37,519 nucleotides of DNA from an uncultured Clostridia bacterium (GTDB lineage Bacteria; Bacillota; Clostridia; TANB77; CAG-508), in the NCBI GenBank assembly GCA_944390695.1, contig CALXQP010000027.1, positions 1-37,519 of the forward strand. Reading direction: 5' to 3'. Below are positions 25,764 to 34,198 of the stretch, in pieces. Made by a program: the position numbers and the translations under genes. How positions within the stretch are numbered: position 1 is the first letter of the stretch; each line of letters begins with the position of its first letter. The notes under the pieces are model-generated. The model did not search any database, was not told the origin of the DNA, and saw nothing but the letters and a program-made list of their open reading frames with translations.

Positions 25764-25840
25764 AATTTGGTGCCGGTTCTCTTTTTTACATTTTGGACTG
25801 CTTGGCTCAAAATGTAAAAAAGAGAACCGGCACCAAATTG
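25763..25840. repeat. Perfect palindrome with 32-bp arms
   Basis: Arms 25763-25794 and 25809-25840 are exact reverse complements around a 14-nt loop. Each arm includes CCGGCACCAAATT next to an AGAGAA/TTCTCT and poly-A/T run, the motif also found three times at 9261-9373. It lies between copZ and the ABC module. As RNA it would form a very stable hairpin on either strand, but no T-run follows the stem, so it is not a canonical terminator. Confidence 0.9.
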
Positions 25841-25853
25841 CCCTCGCCTTTTA

Positions 25854-26078
25854 CTACTCAATATTTGTAACTTCAAATCCTATATCTTCCACAGCACTTT
25901 TTATTACATCTGAAGAAATATCCTCTTTTAATACAATCTCTGCCTTTTTATCTTCCAAAAGAACCTTTGCAGATTTAACTTCTTTAATTCCTTTCAAAGC
26001 ATCTTCAACTCTTTTAGCACAATGACCACAAGTCATTCCTTCAATATATATTGTTTTATTCACTTTATTTCCAAACAT
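25854..26078 (-). CDS. copZ: Copper chaperone (HMA domain)
   Basis: A 74-residue single heavy-metal-associated domain of beta-alpha-beta-beta-alpha-beta form, with the Cu(I)-binding GMTCGHC at 14-20 and a conserved end (VEDIGFEV). It carries Cu+ in the cytosol to the exporter CopA. The ATG at 26076-26078 follows AAAGGAG, which itself begins within the TGA of copA. The alternative TTG six codons earlier is rejected because it would contain the SD. The tight copA-copZ junction indicates co-transcription from the copA promoter. Confidence 0.88.
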   Translation of the reverse strand: MFGNKVNKTIYIEGMTCGHCAKRVEDALKGIKEVKSAKVLLEDKKAEIVLKEDISSDVIKSAVEDIGFEVTNIE

Positions 26079-26092
26079 AACAAATTCTCCTT

Positions 26093-28306
26093 TCAATTTA
26101 ATTTTGGTTTTCTTTTTAATCTAAGGGCATTTAAAATCACAGTAAGACTACTAATTACCATTGCAAAGCCTGCCATCATTGGATTAATTGATATTCCCCA
26201 TGGTTTAAATAACCCAATTGCAACAGGTATCATTAAACTATTATAAAAAAATGCCCAAAATAGATTTTGTTTAATATTTCTTATAGTATGCTTACTTATA
26301 TTAATCAAATCTAAAATTTTGCTCAAATCATTTTTCATAAGAATCACATCTGATGAATCCATAGCTATATCTGTTCCACTATTTACACTCACTCCTATGT
26401 CTGCATTTGCTAAAGCAGGGCTATCATTTATTCCATCCCCACACATCATAACTTTTTTTCCATCTTTTTTTAATTTTTTCACTAATTCTGCTTTTTGAGC
26501 TGGAACAACATCTGCAATTATATTTTTTATTCCAATTTTTTCTGCAATCATATGAGCAGTTTCCTTATTATCTCCTGTTAGCATAATTGTTTCTATTTTG
26601 TTTTGATTTAATTTTTCAATAACATCTTTCACATTTTCTCTTATAATATCATTTACTCCAATAATAGCAATAATTTTTTTGTTTTGAACTACATATATAA
26701 TACTATTTCCCTCTTTGCTTAATGATTGTTCATCTTTTTCATAAAGATTTTTTATATTAAAATTTGATAAAATTTTTGCATTACCTAAAATTAGTTCATT
26801 TGCATCTACTAATCCTTTAATTCCATGTCCTGAAATATTTTCAAATTCTTTGACTTCTAATTTCTCTATTTTATTTTCTTTTAAATATTGTTCAAATGCT
26901 TTTGCTATTGGGTGTGTTGACTTTGCTTCAAGACTTCCAACAAGTTGTAACAAATCTTTTTCACTTAAATTACTGTAATTTATAATTTTCGAAATTTTAA
27001 GTGTTCCATAAGTTAATGTTCCTGTTTTATCAAATATAATTATATTGATTTTCTCTGCATTTTCTAATGTTTCACTCTTTTTCACAAGAATTCCATTATT
27101 TGCACAAACACCCTCACTTACTACAATTGCAAGTGGTGTTGCTAGACCTAAAGCACATGGACATGCTACAACTAATATTGTAACAAATGAACTTATTGCT
27201 TCATTAAATGGAAAACCTAATACCAAATATGCAACAAATGTAATTATTGCAATTATTATTACAATTGGTACAAAATATCCACTTACTTTATCAGCAACTT
27301 TTGCAATTGGAGCTTTTGTATTAGTCGCTTCAACTACTAATTTTACAATTTGTGATATTGTTGATTCTTTTCCTATTTTTTCTGCTTTATATTCTAAATA
27401 TCCATCATAATTTATACTACCTGCAATAACTTTATTTCCAATAGTTTTACTTGTTGGCTTACTTTCTCCTGTAATAAATGCTTCATCTAAATGAGCCTTT
27501 CCATTAATTATTTCACCATCAACAGAAATTCTATCACCTGCATGACTTATTACAATATCACCTTTCTTTATTTCATCAATTGTTACTTCTTTTTCTTTAC
27601 CATCAATCTTAATTATCGCTTTATTTGGCGTTATTTGTACAAGTTTTTGAATTGCCTCTTTTGTTTTGTCTTTACTTATTCCATCTAAATATCTTCCAAG
27701 TTTTATAAAAAATATTACTATAGCTGCACTTTCAAAATATAAATTTTCTGCATATTCATGATTTCCTCTAAATATCATTATCATACTATATATGCTATAT
27801 GCCATACTACTCAAAACACCTATTGCTACAAGTGTATCCATATTAGGAGTCTTATGCACAAAATTTTTATAACCATTTTTAATTATGTCAAACCCATACC
27901 ATATAAATGCTATGGCTAAAATTAGCAAAGAAATTGAATAATTTATAGGATTTATATGCATATTTAAAAATTCTGGTATTGGTAGACCTACCATATGTCC
28001 CATTGATATATACATTAATATTATTGCAAGTACTCCAAATATTATAAATTTTGCTTTCTCATTCTTATTTCGGTTTTTTTCTATTTTATTATCATATAAA
28101 CCTAGACTTTTAAAACCCGCTTTTTTTACAAATATTTCAATTTGATTTATATCTAATTTTGTTTCGTCATATTCTATTAATGCATTTGCCATTACTAAAT
28201 TTACACTTGCATCTAAAATTCCTTCTTGCTTTTTTAGATATTTTTCAAGCCCATTTGAACATGCACTACATGTCATTCCATCTATTTTTAATATTATTTT
28301 TTTCAA
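26093..28306 (-). CDS. copA: Copper-exporting P1B-type ATPase
   Basis: A 737-residue pump. It has one N-terminal HMA domain (GMTCSAC, 10-16), then eight transmembrane helices, TGES (279-282) in the actuator, Cys382-Pro-Cys384 in the transport helix, phosphorylated Asp426 in DKTGT, and GDGINDSPALANAD in the hinge. The SxxHP segment AKSTHPIAKA marks the P1B nucleotide domain. CPC with GMTCSAC indicates Cu+ (or Ag+) efflux. The start is a TTG (28304-28306) with GGGGG 7 nt upstream; no ATG is available before the HMA motif. A good promoter precedes it. No csoR or copY is adjacent, so the copper sensor is elsewhere. Confidence 0.92.
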   Translation of the reverse strand: MKKIILKIDGMTCSACSNGLEKYLKKQEGILDASVNLVMANALIEYDETKLDINQIEIFVKKAGFKSLGLYDNKIEKNRNKNEKAKFIIFGVLAIILMYISMGHMVGLPIPEFLNMHINPINYSISLLILAIAFIWYGFDIIKNGYKNFVHKTPNMDTLVAIGVLSSMAYSIYSMIMIFRGNHEYAENLYFESAAIVIFFIKLGRYLDGISKDKTKEAIQKLVQITPNKAIIKIDGKEKEVTIDEIKKGDIVISHAGDRISVDGEIINGKAHLDEAFITGESKPTSKTIGNKVIAGSINYDGYLEYKAEKIGKESTISQIVKLVVEATNTKAPIAKVADKVSGYFVPIVIIIAIITFVAYLVLGFPFNEAISSFVTILVVACPCALGLATPLAIVVSEGVCANNGILVKKSETLENAEKINIIIFDKTGTLTYGTLKISKIINYSNLSEKDLLQLVGSLEAKSTHPIAKAFEQYLKENKIEKLEVKEFENISGHGIKGLVDANELILGNAKILSNFNIKNLYEKDEQSLSKEGNSIIYVVQNKKIIAIIGVNDIIRENVKDVIEKLNQNKIETIMLTGDNKETAHMIAEKIGIKNIIADVVPAQKAELVKKLKKDGKKVMMCGDGINDSPALANADIGVSVNSGTDIAMDSSDVILMKNDLSKILDLINISKHTIRNIKQNLFWAFFYNSLMIPVAIGLFKPWGISINPMMAGFAMVISSLTVILNALRLKRKPKLN

Positions 28307-28343
28307 ATTTTTTCCCCCTTTCTTTTGAATATCATCTTTTTAA

Positions 28344-28372
28344 ATTGTACAAAAAATACTTAAATAAGTCAA
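28344..28372 (-). promoter_or_regulatory. Promoter of copA-copZ
   Basis: On the minus strand TTGACT (28367-28372) and TACAAT (28344-28349) are 17 bp apart. The -10 lies within the palindrome TTGTACAA. This is not a recognisable CopY box (TACANNTGTA) or CsoR site, so copper control is not shown by the sequence. Confidence 0.7.
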
Positions 28373-28377
28373 TAACA

Positions 28378-28406
28378 TTTACATCATAGATATTTTTTCA
28401 TATAAT
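28378..28406 (+). promoter_or_regulatory. Promoter of the amidase-domain gene
   Basis: TTTACA (28378-28383), a 17-bp spacer and consensus TATAAT (28401-28406). It is back to back with the copA promoter (the -35 boxes are 5 bp apart). The expected start near 28413 leaves a leader of only about 9 nt, made up of GGTGATGTT. Confidence 0.7.
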
Positions 28407-28421
28407 ATAATGGTGATGTTT

Positions 28422-28910
28422 ATGAATACAAGAACTTATGATAGAAATTCGGCTATTTCCTATGCTAAAAAATGGGCTTTATCTAGAAATCCACGATATT
28501 ATAATTTTGACGCAGTCGGCGGAGATTGTACTAGTTTTGTATCTCAATGTTTATTTGCTGGAAGTAAGAAAATGAATTATAATAATGAACATGGATGGTT
28601 TTATAATAATGGTTATGATAAATCTCCATCTTGGAGTGGTGTAGAATATCTTTATAAATTTTTAATATCTAATAGAAGTTATGGTCCTAGAGGAATAGAA
28701 GTTTCACCCGAAAAAGCAGAAATTGGAGATATTGTTCAACTTTCTTTTGATGGTAATAAATTTTCACATAGTTTAATTATTTTATCAACAGCAGATGATT
28801 TCAATAGTTTTTCGATTGCTGCACATACTTATGATGTTTTAGGAAAAAAGATTGGCGAATATTCTTTTCTTAAGATAAGATTTATTCATATTAATGATGT
28901 AGGAATTTAA
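28422..28910 (+). CDS. Putative amidase-domain (Amidase_6-like) protein
   Basis: A 162-residue protein matching the putative amidase domain found in Firmicute spore and cell-wall proteins. YDRNSAISYAKKWA opens it, then NPRYYNFDAVGGDCTSFVSQCLFAG with likely nucleophile Cys36, a central GDIVQLSFDG, FSHSLII and a C-terminal AAHTYD. The Cys plus later His pair is the expected NlpC/P60-like arrangement. There is no signal peptide or wall-binding domain, so it is either cytoplasmic, a mother-cell spore protein, or released by lysis. The start is the ATG at 28422, 5 nt after GGTGA; an earlier ATG at 28410 lies at the promoter edge. The gene is monocistronic, with terminators behind it. Confidence 0.75.
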   Translation: MNTRTYDRNSAISYAKKWALSRNPRYYNFDAVGGDCTSFVSQCLFAGSKKMNYNNEHGWFYNNGYDKSPSWSGVEYLYKFLISNRSYGPRGIEVSPEKAEIGDIVQLSFDGNKFSHSLIILSTADDFNSFSIAAHTYDVLGKKIGEYSFLKIRFIHINDVGI

Positions 28911-28914
28911 AAAG

Positions 28915-28964
28915 AAAATAGTACTATTCTCTAATTTATTAAAAGAGAATTAGTACTATTTTTT
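28915..28964 (+). terminator. Terminator of the amidase-domain gene
   Basis: An 18-bp stem (28915-28932 with 28944-28962, one bulged base) is followed by a run of six Ts. Confidence 0.8.
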
Positions 28965-29000
28965 ATATAATAGGAAAGTTATACTTTCCTATTATATAAA
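28962..29000. terminator. Perfect 18-bp hairpin with 3-nt loop
   Basis: Arms 28962-28979 and 28983-29000 are exact complements. A/T runs on both sides make it suitable as a bidirectional terminator between the amidase-domain gene and the convergent dehydrogenase gene. Confidence 0.65.
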
Positions 29001-29071
29001 AAGCTACAATCGCTAGCCCTTTGAGATTTTCTCCTTATAGTCGAAAACTCAAATCAGGCAAGAACAAATTA

Positions 29072-30148
29072 TTATTTTACATATTCATTTAAAGGTTTTA
29101 CTCTATAATTTAATTCACCAAATTCACAAGTTGGAACATAACCAGATCTAGAATTTATAACATCTGGAATTCTATTTACAACAGATGCACATGTTAATTC
29201 AACTGTAGCTGGTCTTGCAACAACTATTGTTGTATCAGGCTCACCATGGATTGTCCATTCATTTTTATCATAATCTTCTTTTGAATAAACTTTACCTATA
29301 CATTCACTTTCTATTGTGATTCCTTCTTCTGTTTCTGTAGTAACAACAGCACTCATTCCTGTTGCATCTCCAGCTTTAACTGTCATATTAAGAGTTGATG
29401 AAAATAAATCTTCTTTATAAGTTTGTGGTACACATTTTTGAGTTTGTGATTTTACTGTTAAGCCAAGTTTTTCACATAACCAACCATTAACATTCCACAT
29501 ATATGATGGTAAATATTCTCCACTATTTATAATTTTTTGTCTCTCTTCATCACTTATTTTATCAACTGAAGCAACTTCTCTGTCAAAAGCTTCCATTGTA
29601 AGACCTGCTCCATGTGCTTTTGCTAAAGCTATTCCATATTCCTCAACATTATAACTTGAGCTTCCTGTAATTTTTGTGATTTTTTGTGTTGAACCTGCAA
29701 TTGAAGAAATTAATTGTCCCCAATATATATCTTGATATCCACTTCCTGTAATTGTGCAATTATTCTTTTTTGCTAATTCGTCTATTTTATTTGTTAATTC
29801 TGGGTTTGAATTTGCTGGGAAGAATGCTTCTTCACATGTTGTAATAGCATTTATTCCAAGTTCTGCACATAATAATAAAGCATCTGCAGTTTCTTTTATT
29901 AAACTCATTGTTGTTACTATACATATATCTGGTCTTGTTTGTTCTAGCATCTCTCTTGCATTTTCTGCACTAACAACTTTTACGCCTTTATTTTCTGTAC
30001 CCAAAATTTCTCCAATGTCTTTTCCTATTACTGCTGGGTTAACATCTACTGCTCCTACAATTTCTCCTCCTTTTTCATACACATATCTCATAGTGTATAC
30101 ACTCATTTTACCTACTCCATATTGTACTACTTTTACTTTTCTTTCCAT
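29072..30148 (-). CDS. ord: 2,4-diaminopentanoate dehydrogenase-like oxidoreductase
   Basis: A 358-residue NAD(P)-dependent dehydrogenase of the dihydrodipicolinate-reductase-fold group. The Rossmann start VVQYGVGKMSVYTMR holds the dinucleotide loop. It continues with EIVGAVDVNPAVIGKDIGEI and DICIVTTMS, then AITTCEEAFFPA and GSGYQDIYWG, which are typical of 2,4-diaminopentanoate dehydrogenases. In ornithine-fermenting clostridia that enzyme oxidatively deaminates 2,4-diaminopentanoate to 2-amino-4-oxopentanoate. None of the other ornithine-pathway genes (ora or or-2 type) is in the window, so the substrate assignment is by family only. GGAGGT lies 7 nt before the ATG at 30146-30148; upstream in-frame codons lack support. 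Confidence 0.75.
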   Translation of the reverse strand: MERKVKVVQYGVGKMSVYTMRYVYEKGGEIVGAVDVNPAVIGKDIGEILGTENKGVKVVSAENAREMLEQTRPDICIVTTMSLIKETADALLLCAELGINAITTCEEAFFPANSNPELTNKIDELAKKNNCTITGSGYQDIYWGQLISSIAGSTQKITKITGSSSYNVEEYGIALAKAHGAGLTMEAFDREVASVDKISDEERQKIINSGEYLPSYMWNVNGWLCEKLGLTVKSQTQKCVPQTYKEDLFSSTLNMTVKAGDATGMSAVVTTETEEGITIESECIGKVYSKEDYDKNEWTIHGEPDTTIVVARPATVELTCASVVNRIPDVINSRSGYVPTCEFGELNYRVKPLNEYVK

Positions 30149-30280
30149 AGAAAGACCTCCATTTCCGCCACATTGGCTATTTAATTTTTTCTTTAGATAT
30201 CGCAATTCAAATAATTTGCGATTTATATATTACTATTTTATCATATTATTACCATTTTTCAAGATTTTATTAAATTTAAG

Positions 30281-30466
30281 TTTAGGTATTTTTTTAAATT
30301 ACACTGCCTAAGCCTAACTCAGCTATAATCCTTACTCCAAAATGCATGTTGTTAACGTTACGCCTAGTAGCTGAGAAATTTATGCAAAAAAATATAAAAA
30401 TTATAACAAACGCCAGAAGAGATTCACTGTTAGGTTTAAACTGGTATAACCTGAAAAATACCTAAA
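30281..30466. repeat. Inverted-repeat intergenic element (about 186 bp)
   Basis: The 339 bp between the dehydrogenase gene and hemW contain no gene. Most of it is an element bounded by perfect 13-bp inverted ends (TTTAGGTATTTTT at 30281-30293 and its complement at 30454-30466). Inside these ends a second paired block, CCTAAC (30313-30318), matches GTTAGG (30429-30434). Its interior (30331-30362) resembles part of the palindrome near 33.5 kb. The form is that of a MITE-like or structured non-coding element. Confidence 0.55.
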
Positions 30467-30487
30467 ATTAAAATTATAATACTTATT

Positions 30488-31621
30488 TTACACAAATTCT
30501 TCCCACACTAAATTGGCCAAATCTAACCCTTTATTTGTAAGGCGTATATTGTTTTCATCTACATAGAGCAAATTTTCGTCACACAATTTTTTCAATTGAT
30601 TTCTAAAAAGATAAATTGGATTATCTCCAAATTTATTTTTAAAATCACTAATTTTCACACCATCGATTTTTCTAAGTCCTAAAAGCATAAACTCCTTTTT
30701 GGTATCATCTTCTTTTTGAATTTCATGAATTATCCTATTTCTTTCAAGATTTCCACTTTGCACATTTTTTATATATTCTACTAAATTTTCTGTATTAGAA
30801 TATCTCGTAATATCTCTATACGAATGAGCTGCAACACCTACTCCAATATATTCTTTTTGATTCCAACAATTAAGATTATGTTTAGATTCATATCCCTTTT
30901 TGGCAAAATTAGAAATTTCATAATGAATATATCCATTTAATTCTAAAGTATTTTTAATATACCAATACATATTTCGTTCCAAATCTTCTTCAGGTAAACT
31001 TAATTCACCATTTTCAATTTTACTTGCAATTAAAGTACCCTCTTCTACAATTAATGAATATATAGATATATGTTCTGGTTTCAAATTTATAATTATTTCA
31101 AGTGATTCTTTTAAATCTTTAATCCTTTGGTTTGGAAGACCTAACATTAAATCAACATTAATATTTTTAAATCCTACTTTTCTTGCCATTTCATATGTTT
31201 CAATAAATTGTTTAAAATCATGTATTCTTCCAATTTGTTTTAATAAATCATCTTGTGTAACTTGTAAACCTATACTTAATCTATTAATTCCACAATTTTT
31301 ATAATCTTTTAATTTTTCTAATGTGACTGTTCCTGGATTAACTTCTATTGTAATTTCTATATTTTGTGAAACTTTTTTCTGATATATTTCATCTATTATT
31401 TCTTTTATATATTCACTATCTATATAAGATGGTGTACCACCTCCTATATAAATTGTTGTAATTTCAGATTTAATTTTTTGTAATTTAATTTCCTGTTTTA
31501 CAGCTTCTATATATCCTTTTATTTGACTATCTTTATCACTATATGATACAAAATCACAATAATGGCATTTTTTCTTACAAAATGGAATATGTACATATAT
31601 TCCAATCTCTTTATTATTCAA
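30488..31621 (-). CDS. hemW: Heme chaperone HemW (radical SAM)
   Basis: A 377-residue protein of the CPO-like radical SAM family. Cys15-x3-Cys19-x2-Cys22 (CKKKCHYC) binds the 4Fe-4S cluster, GGGTPS follows at the SAM site, and EVNPGT, GINRLSIGLQ and DLMLGLP are the conserved barrel motifs. The C-terminal HemN_C region with winged-helix character is present. Because the motif is CxxxCxYC without the extra HemN cysteine, HemW (heme trafficking) fits better than the coproporphyrinogen dehydrogenase HemN. The start is a TTG at 31619-31621 with GGGAGA 8 nt upstream. whiA and prmC lie upstream on the same strand. Confidence 0.85.
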   Translation of the reverse strand: MNNKEIGIYVHIPFCKKKCHYCDFVSYSDKDSQIKGYIEAVKQEIKLQKIKSEITTIYIGGGTPSYIDSEYIKEIIDEIYQKKVSQNIEITIEVNPGTVTLEKLKDYKNCGINRLSIGLQVTQDDLLKQIGRIHDFKQFIETYEMARKVGFKNINVDLMLGLPNQRIKDLKESLEIIINLKPEHISIYSLIVEEGTLIASKIENGELSLPEEDLERNMYWYIKNTLELNGYIHYEISNFAKKGYESKHNLNCWNQKEYIGVGVAAHSYRDITRYSNTENLVEYIKNVQSGNLERNRIIHEIQKEDDTKKEFMLLGLRKIDGVKISDFKNKFGDNPIYLFRNQLKKLCDENLLYVDENNIRLTNKGLDLANLVWEEFV

Positions 31622-31665
31622 TCTCGATTCTCCCTTTCTAAATATCCATAGTACATAAAATTAAT

Positions 31666-32511
31666 TTATGAATTAGCTAATTGAATTATTTTTTTTAATC
31701 TATAATTTACTCCAGATTTTCCAAGTGGTAATTTTAACATTTGACCTAATTCTATTAAACTAGCATTTGGATTATTTAATCTCAATTCTGCAATTTCTTT
31801 TAATGTATCATCCATCCTTTCAAATTTACCATTCTTTTTTAGTTTTTTAATTGCTTCAATTTGTTCTATAGAAGCATTTATAGTTTTATTTATATTTGCG
31901 GTTTCACAATTAACTATTCTATTTATTTTATTATTCATTTCTCTTTGAACTCTTATTTCTTCAAATTTTATTACAGATTTACTTGCTCCAATTAATGCAA
32001 GAAATTTTGAAATCTCTTCACCATCTTTTATGTAAATCGCATATTGTTTGTTTTTTTCTATGATATTACTTTTTATATCAAAATCTTTCAAATATTTAAC
32101 TAGCTTTTCTGTCTCATTTTTTTGAGTTATTCCTATTTCTAAATGATATTTCCTTTCAGGATTATTTATTGAGCCTGCTCCTAAATATGCACCTTTAATT
32201 AACCACTTTTTCTGATTTTCATCTAACTCCTTATTTTCGCTATTTATTGATAAAATATCTTTTTTAGATACTTTAATCACAAATATTTTTCCTTGTATTC
32301 CAATATCATATTTATTGATATTATTATTACTTAAAAGCCTTGCAAATCTATTTATATTATATTCACTCTCTGTTGCAAATTTTATTTTATTATTTTCTTC
32401 ACTTATATTACTACTTATTAAATATCCAAAAAGCTCATATTTTAGAGCCTCTTTATTTGTAAGATTTTCCGTTTTGCTTAACTCTTCTTTTAATTCTGTT
32501 GAAAATGACAT
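31666..32511 (-). CDS. whiA: DNA-binding regulator WhiA
   Basis: A 281-residue protein. The N-terminal WhiA domain opens MSFSTELKEELS. A degenerate LAGLIDADG-homing-endonuclease-like core contains KGAYLGAGSINNPE, and the C-terminal helix-turn-helix includes LGQMLKLPLGKSGVNYRLKKI. WhiA influences sporulation in actinomycetes and division or chromosome segregation in Firmicutes. In many Firmicutes it follows rapZ and the yvcK-type gene, but here its neighbours are prmC upstream and hemW downstream, so the usual cluster is not conserved. An AGGTGAT SD precedes the ATG. A 12-bp AT-only hairpin (32539-32550 with 32557-32568) lies between prmC and whiA. Confidence 0.9.
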   Translation of the reverse strand: MSFSTELKEELSKTENLTNKEALKYELFGYLISSNISEENNKIKFATESEYNINRFARLLSNNNINKYDIGIQGKIFVIKVSKKDILSINSENKELDENQKKWLIKGAYLGAGSINNPERKYHLEIGITQKNETEKLVKYLKDFDIKSNIIEKNKQYAIYIKDGEEISKFLALIGASKSVIKFEEIRVQREMNNKINRIVNCETANINKTINASIEQIEAIKKLKKNGKFERMDDTLKEIAELRLNNPNASLIELGQMLKLPLGKSGVNYRLKKIIQLANS

Positions 32512-32570
32512 TTTATCACCTTTTTCTTTATATATAATTTTGAAATTTTAATTAAATAAAATTTCAAATA

Positions 32571-33410
32571 TCAGCCAGCTTGAGTTATTATAATTCTATC
32601 ATTATCATATAAATCTTTTTTACTATATGTATTTTTATAATGATTTGACTTATCTATAATATCTATTACATCTAATTTTTGATCATAACCAATTTCTAAG
32701 CATAAATAACTTTCAAATTTTAAAAAATCAATTGCTTGGTTAACAATTTTTCTATAAAAATCTAATCCATCAATTCCACCATCAAGTGCTAACTGTGGCT
32801 CTTTTTGAACTTCTTTACTTAAATAATTGATATCTTCTTTTCTTATATATGGTGGGTTTGATACAATTATATCAAATTTAGTTTTTTTTATTTTATCAAA
32901 TAAATTAGATTTTATAAATTTAACTTTAACACCTAATTTTGTTGCATTTTTCTTTGCAATTTCTAGTGCTTCTTCACTTATATCTACAGCATAAATTTCA
33001 GCATTAGGCACATTTTTTACAATTGATATTGCAATAGCACCACTTCCAGTACATAAATCTAAAATTTTAGGATTTTTCATTTTTTGTGCAATTTTTATTA
33101 CTTCTTCTACTAATATTTCTGTATCAGGCCTTGGTATTAATACTTTATCATTAACATAAAAGTCCATTTTCATAAATTCTTGCTTATTTGTTATATGTTG
33201 TAATGGAATTCCACTTGTAAGCTTTTCTATGTCAACAAAATATTCCCATTGCTCTTTTTTGCCAATTTCTTCTTTATCATATATTATAAGATATGATCTT
33301 GTCTTTTTTAATACATGTTGCAATAATAATCTAGCTTTCAATTTGGGACTTTCTATATTACTTCCTTTTAATATTATCATTCCTTTTGTCAAAGCTTCTT
33401 TTATAGTCAT
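32571..33410 (-). CDS. prmC: Release factor glutamine methyltransferase
   Basis: A 279-residue SAM-dependent methyltransferase. The N-terminal helical domain (about 1-75) recognises release factors, and the catalytic domain carries motif I DLCTGSGAIAI (about 117-127) and the substrate-glutamine motif NPPY (about 186-189) in IVSNPPYIRKEDI. It methylates the Gln of the GGQ loop in RF1/RF2. The usual neighbour prfA is not seen here. GGCGG precedes the ATG, and a promoter (33433-33461) lies just upstream, next to the large palindrome. Confidence 0.9.
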   Translation of the reverse strand: MTIKEALTKGMIILKGSNIESPKLKARLLLQHVLKKTRSYLIIYDKEEIGKKEQWEYFVDIEKLTSGIPLQHITNKQEFMKMDFYVNDKVLIPRPDTEILVEEVIKIAQKMKNPKILDLCTGSGAIAISIVKNVPNAEIYAVDISEEALEIAKKNATKLGVKVKFIKSNLFDKIKKTKFDIIVSNPPYIRKEDINYLSKEVQKEPQLALDGGIDGLDFYRKIVNQAIDFLKFESYLCLEIGYDQKLDVIDIIDKSNHYKNTYSKKDLYDNDRIIITQAG

Positions 33411-33432
33411 ATTAACACCGCCTTTCTCATAT

Positions 33433-33461
33433 AATATATATCATTTAATAATTTTTTTCAA
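33433..33461 (-). promoter_or_regulatory. Promoter of prmC
   Basis: On the minus strand TTGAAA (33456-33461) and TATATT (33433-33438) are 17 bp apart. It probably drives prmC and perhaps whiA and hemW. It lies 12 bp from the edge of the palindromic element. Confidence 0.55.
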
Positions 33462-33472
33462 GCTATTTACCC

Positions 33473-33832
33473 TTTAAGTTTCAGTAATTTTCAACTTACC
33501 CTCTTAGGACTTCCTAGCAATAACTCTTACCACAAAATCCTTGCTGCTCATTACGTAAAAAAAGAAAATGTAATCTCAAAAATCAAGCCGCTTTCACTCA
33601 GGCCAAATCCTGAAATATATTACTTCGACAAAGGCTGAGCCTGGTACGAAGACCCTGGCATGGTTCAGCCATGGAGGAGTAATATATTTCAGGATTTTCC
33701 GTGAACATCCCTCAATTTTTGAGATAACATTTTCTATTTTTTTACTCCAATCAAACGCAAGGATTTTGGGGTAAGAGTTATTGCTTGGAAGTCCTAAGAG
33801 GGTAAATTGAAAATTACGAAACTGAAACTTTA
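33473..33832. repeat. Large palindromic intergenic element (about 360 bp)
   Basis: The 478 bp between prmC and veg hold no gene. They contain two long arms, about 33476-33624 and 33678-33830, which are reverse complements with few mismatches. One block matches 33507-33541 (starting TTACCCTCTTAGGACTTCC) to 33763-33800. The innermost 20 bp (33605-33624 with 33678-33697) pair perfectly. The 53-nt centre has its own GGCTGA/TCAGCC hairpin. The core is visibly richer in GC than the flanks. It has the form of a MITE-like element or of a gene for a highly structured RNA; no transposase frame is present. Confidence 0.8.
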
Positions 33833-33856
33833 CTCAATTCGAGTTTTTTGTTATAA

Positions 33857-33890
33857 GAAAAGAACTATCCAAAATTTGGACAGTCCTTTT
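33857..33890 (-). terminator. Terminator of veg
   Basis: On the minus strand a 10-bp stem with two G-U pairs (33878-33887 with 33861-33870) and a 7-nt loop is followed by TTTTCTT. It overlaps the veg stop codon. Confidence 0.65.
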
Positions 33891-34197
33891 ATACTAATTG
33901 TTCTTTCATCTTTTTTCTTTTGTTTTCTACTACAAGTGGCGGTAATAATGGACTATATTCTTCTCCATTAAATACATCAACCTCTACTGTTCGAGTTAAT
34001 AAATCTGTATATGTGTATGATGCTGTTCTTTCGTTTTCTTCATATTTAACTACAAAAAGATTAGAATATGCTTTTTCAATCGTACCTTCTTTTGCAAATT
34101 CTTTACTTCTACCTAAAGAACCTTTAACAATTATCTTTTGACCTATATTATCTAAGATGTCAGTTTTTAAATTTGATATGTCAGCCCTACAAATCAT
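33889..34197 (-). CDS. veg: Veg family protein
   Basis: A 102-residue protein with the family pattern: ISNLKTDILDNIGQKIIVKGSLGR at the N-terminus, a GTIEKAYSNLFVVKY strand pair, and the characteristic SYTYTDLLTRTVEV. Veg is a small, highly expressed Firmicute protein linked in B. subtilis to biofilm-matrix control and to spore outgrowth. The C-terminal basic tail is longer than usual. It lies directly downstream of yabG, as in B. subtilis, which supports yabG being at its native site. It has a strong promoter, and its SD (AGGTGA) forms part of an inverted repeat. Confidence 0.85.
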   Translation of the reverse strand: MICRADISNLKTDILDNIGQKIIVKGSLGRSKEFAKEGTIEKAYSNLFVVKYEENERTASYTYTDLLTRTVEVDVFNGEEYSPLLPPLVVENKRKKMKEQLV

Positions 34198-34198
34198 T

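Noticed and set aside
25763-25840. Ordinary rho-independent terminator for copA-copZ
   Set aside because: The stem is long and perfect and shares its sequence with repeats elsewhere, and no T-run follows it on either strand.
29754-30311. Long plus-strand open frame of about 185 codons opposite the dehydrogenase gene
   Set aside because: It is antisense to a well-conserved enzyme, has no SD, and has low-complexity Ser/Thr/Phe composition as expected for the reverse of a coding strand.
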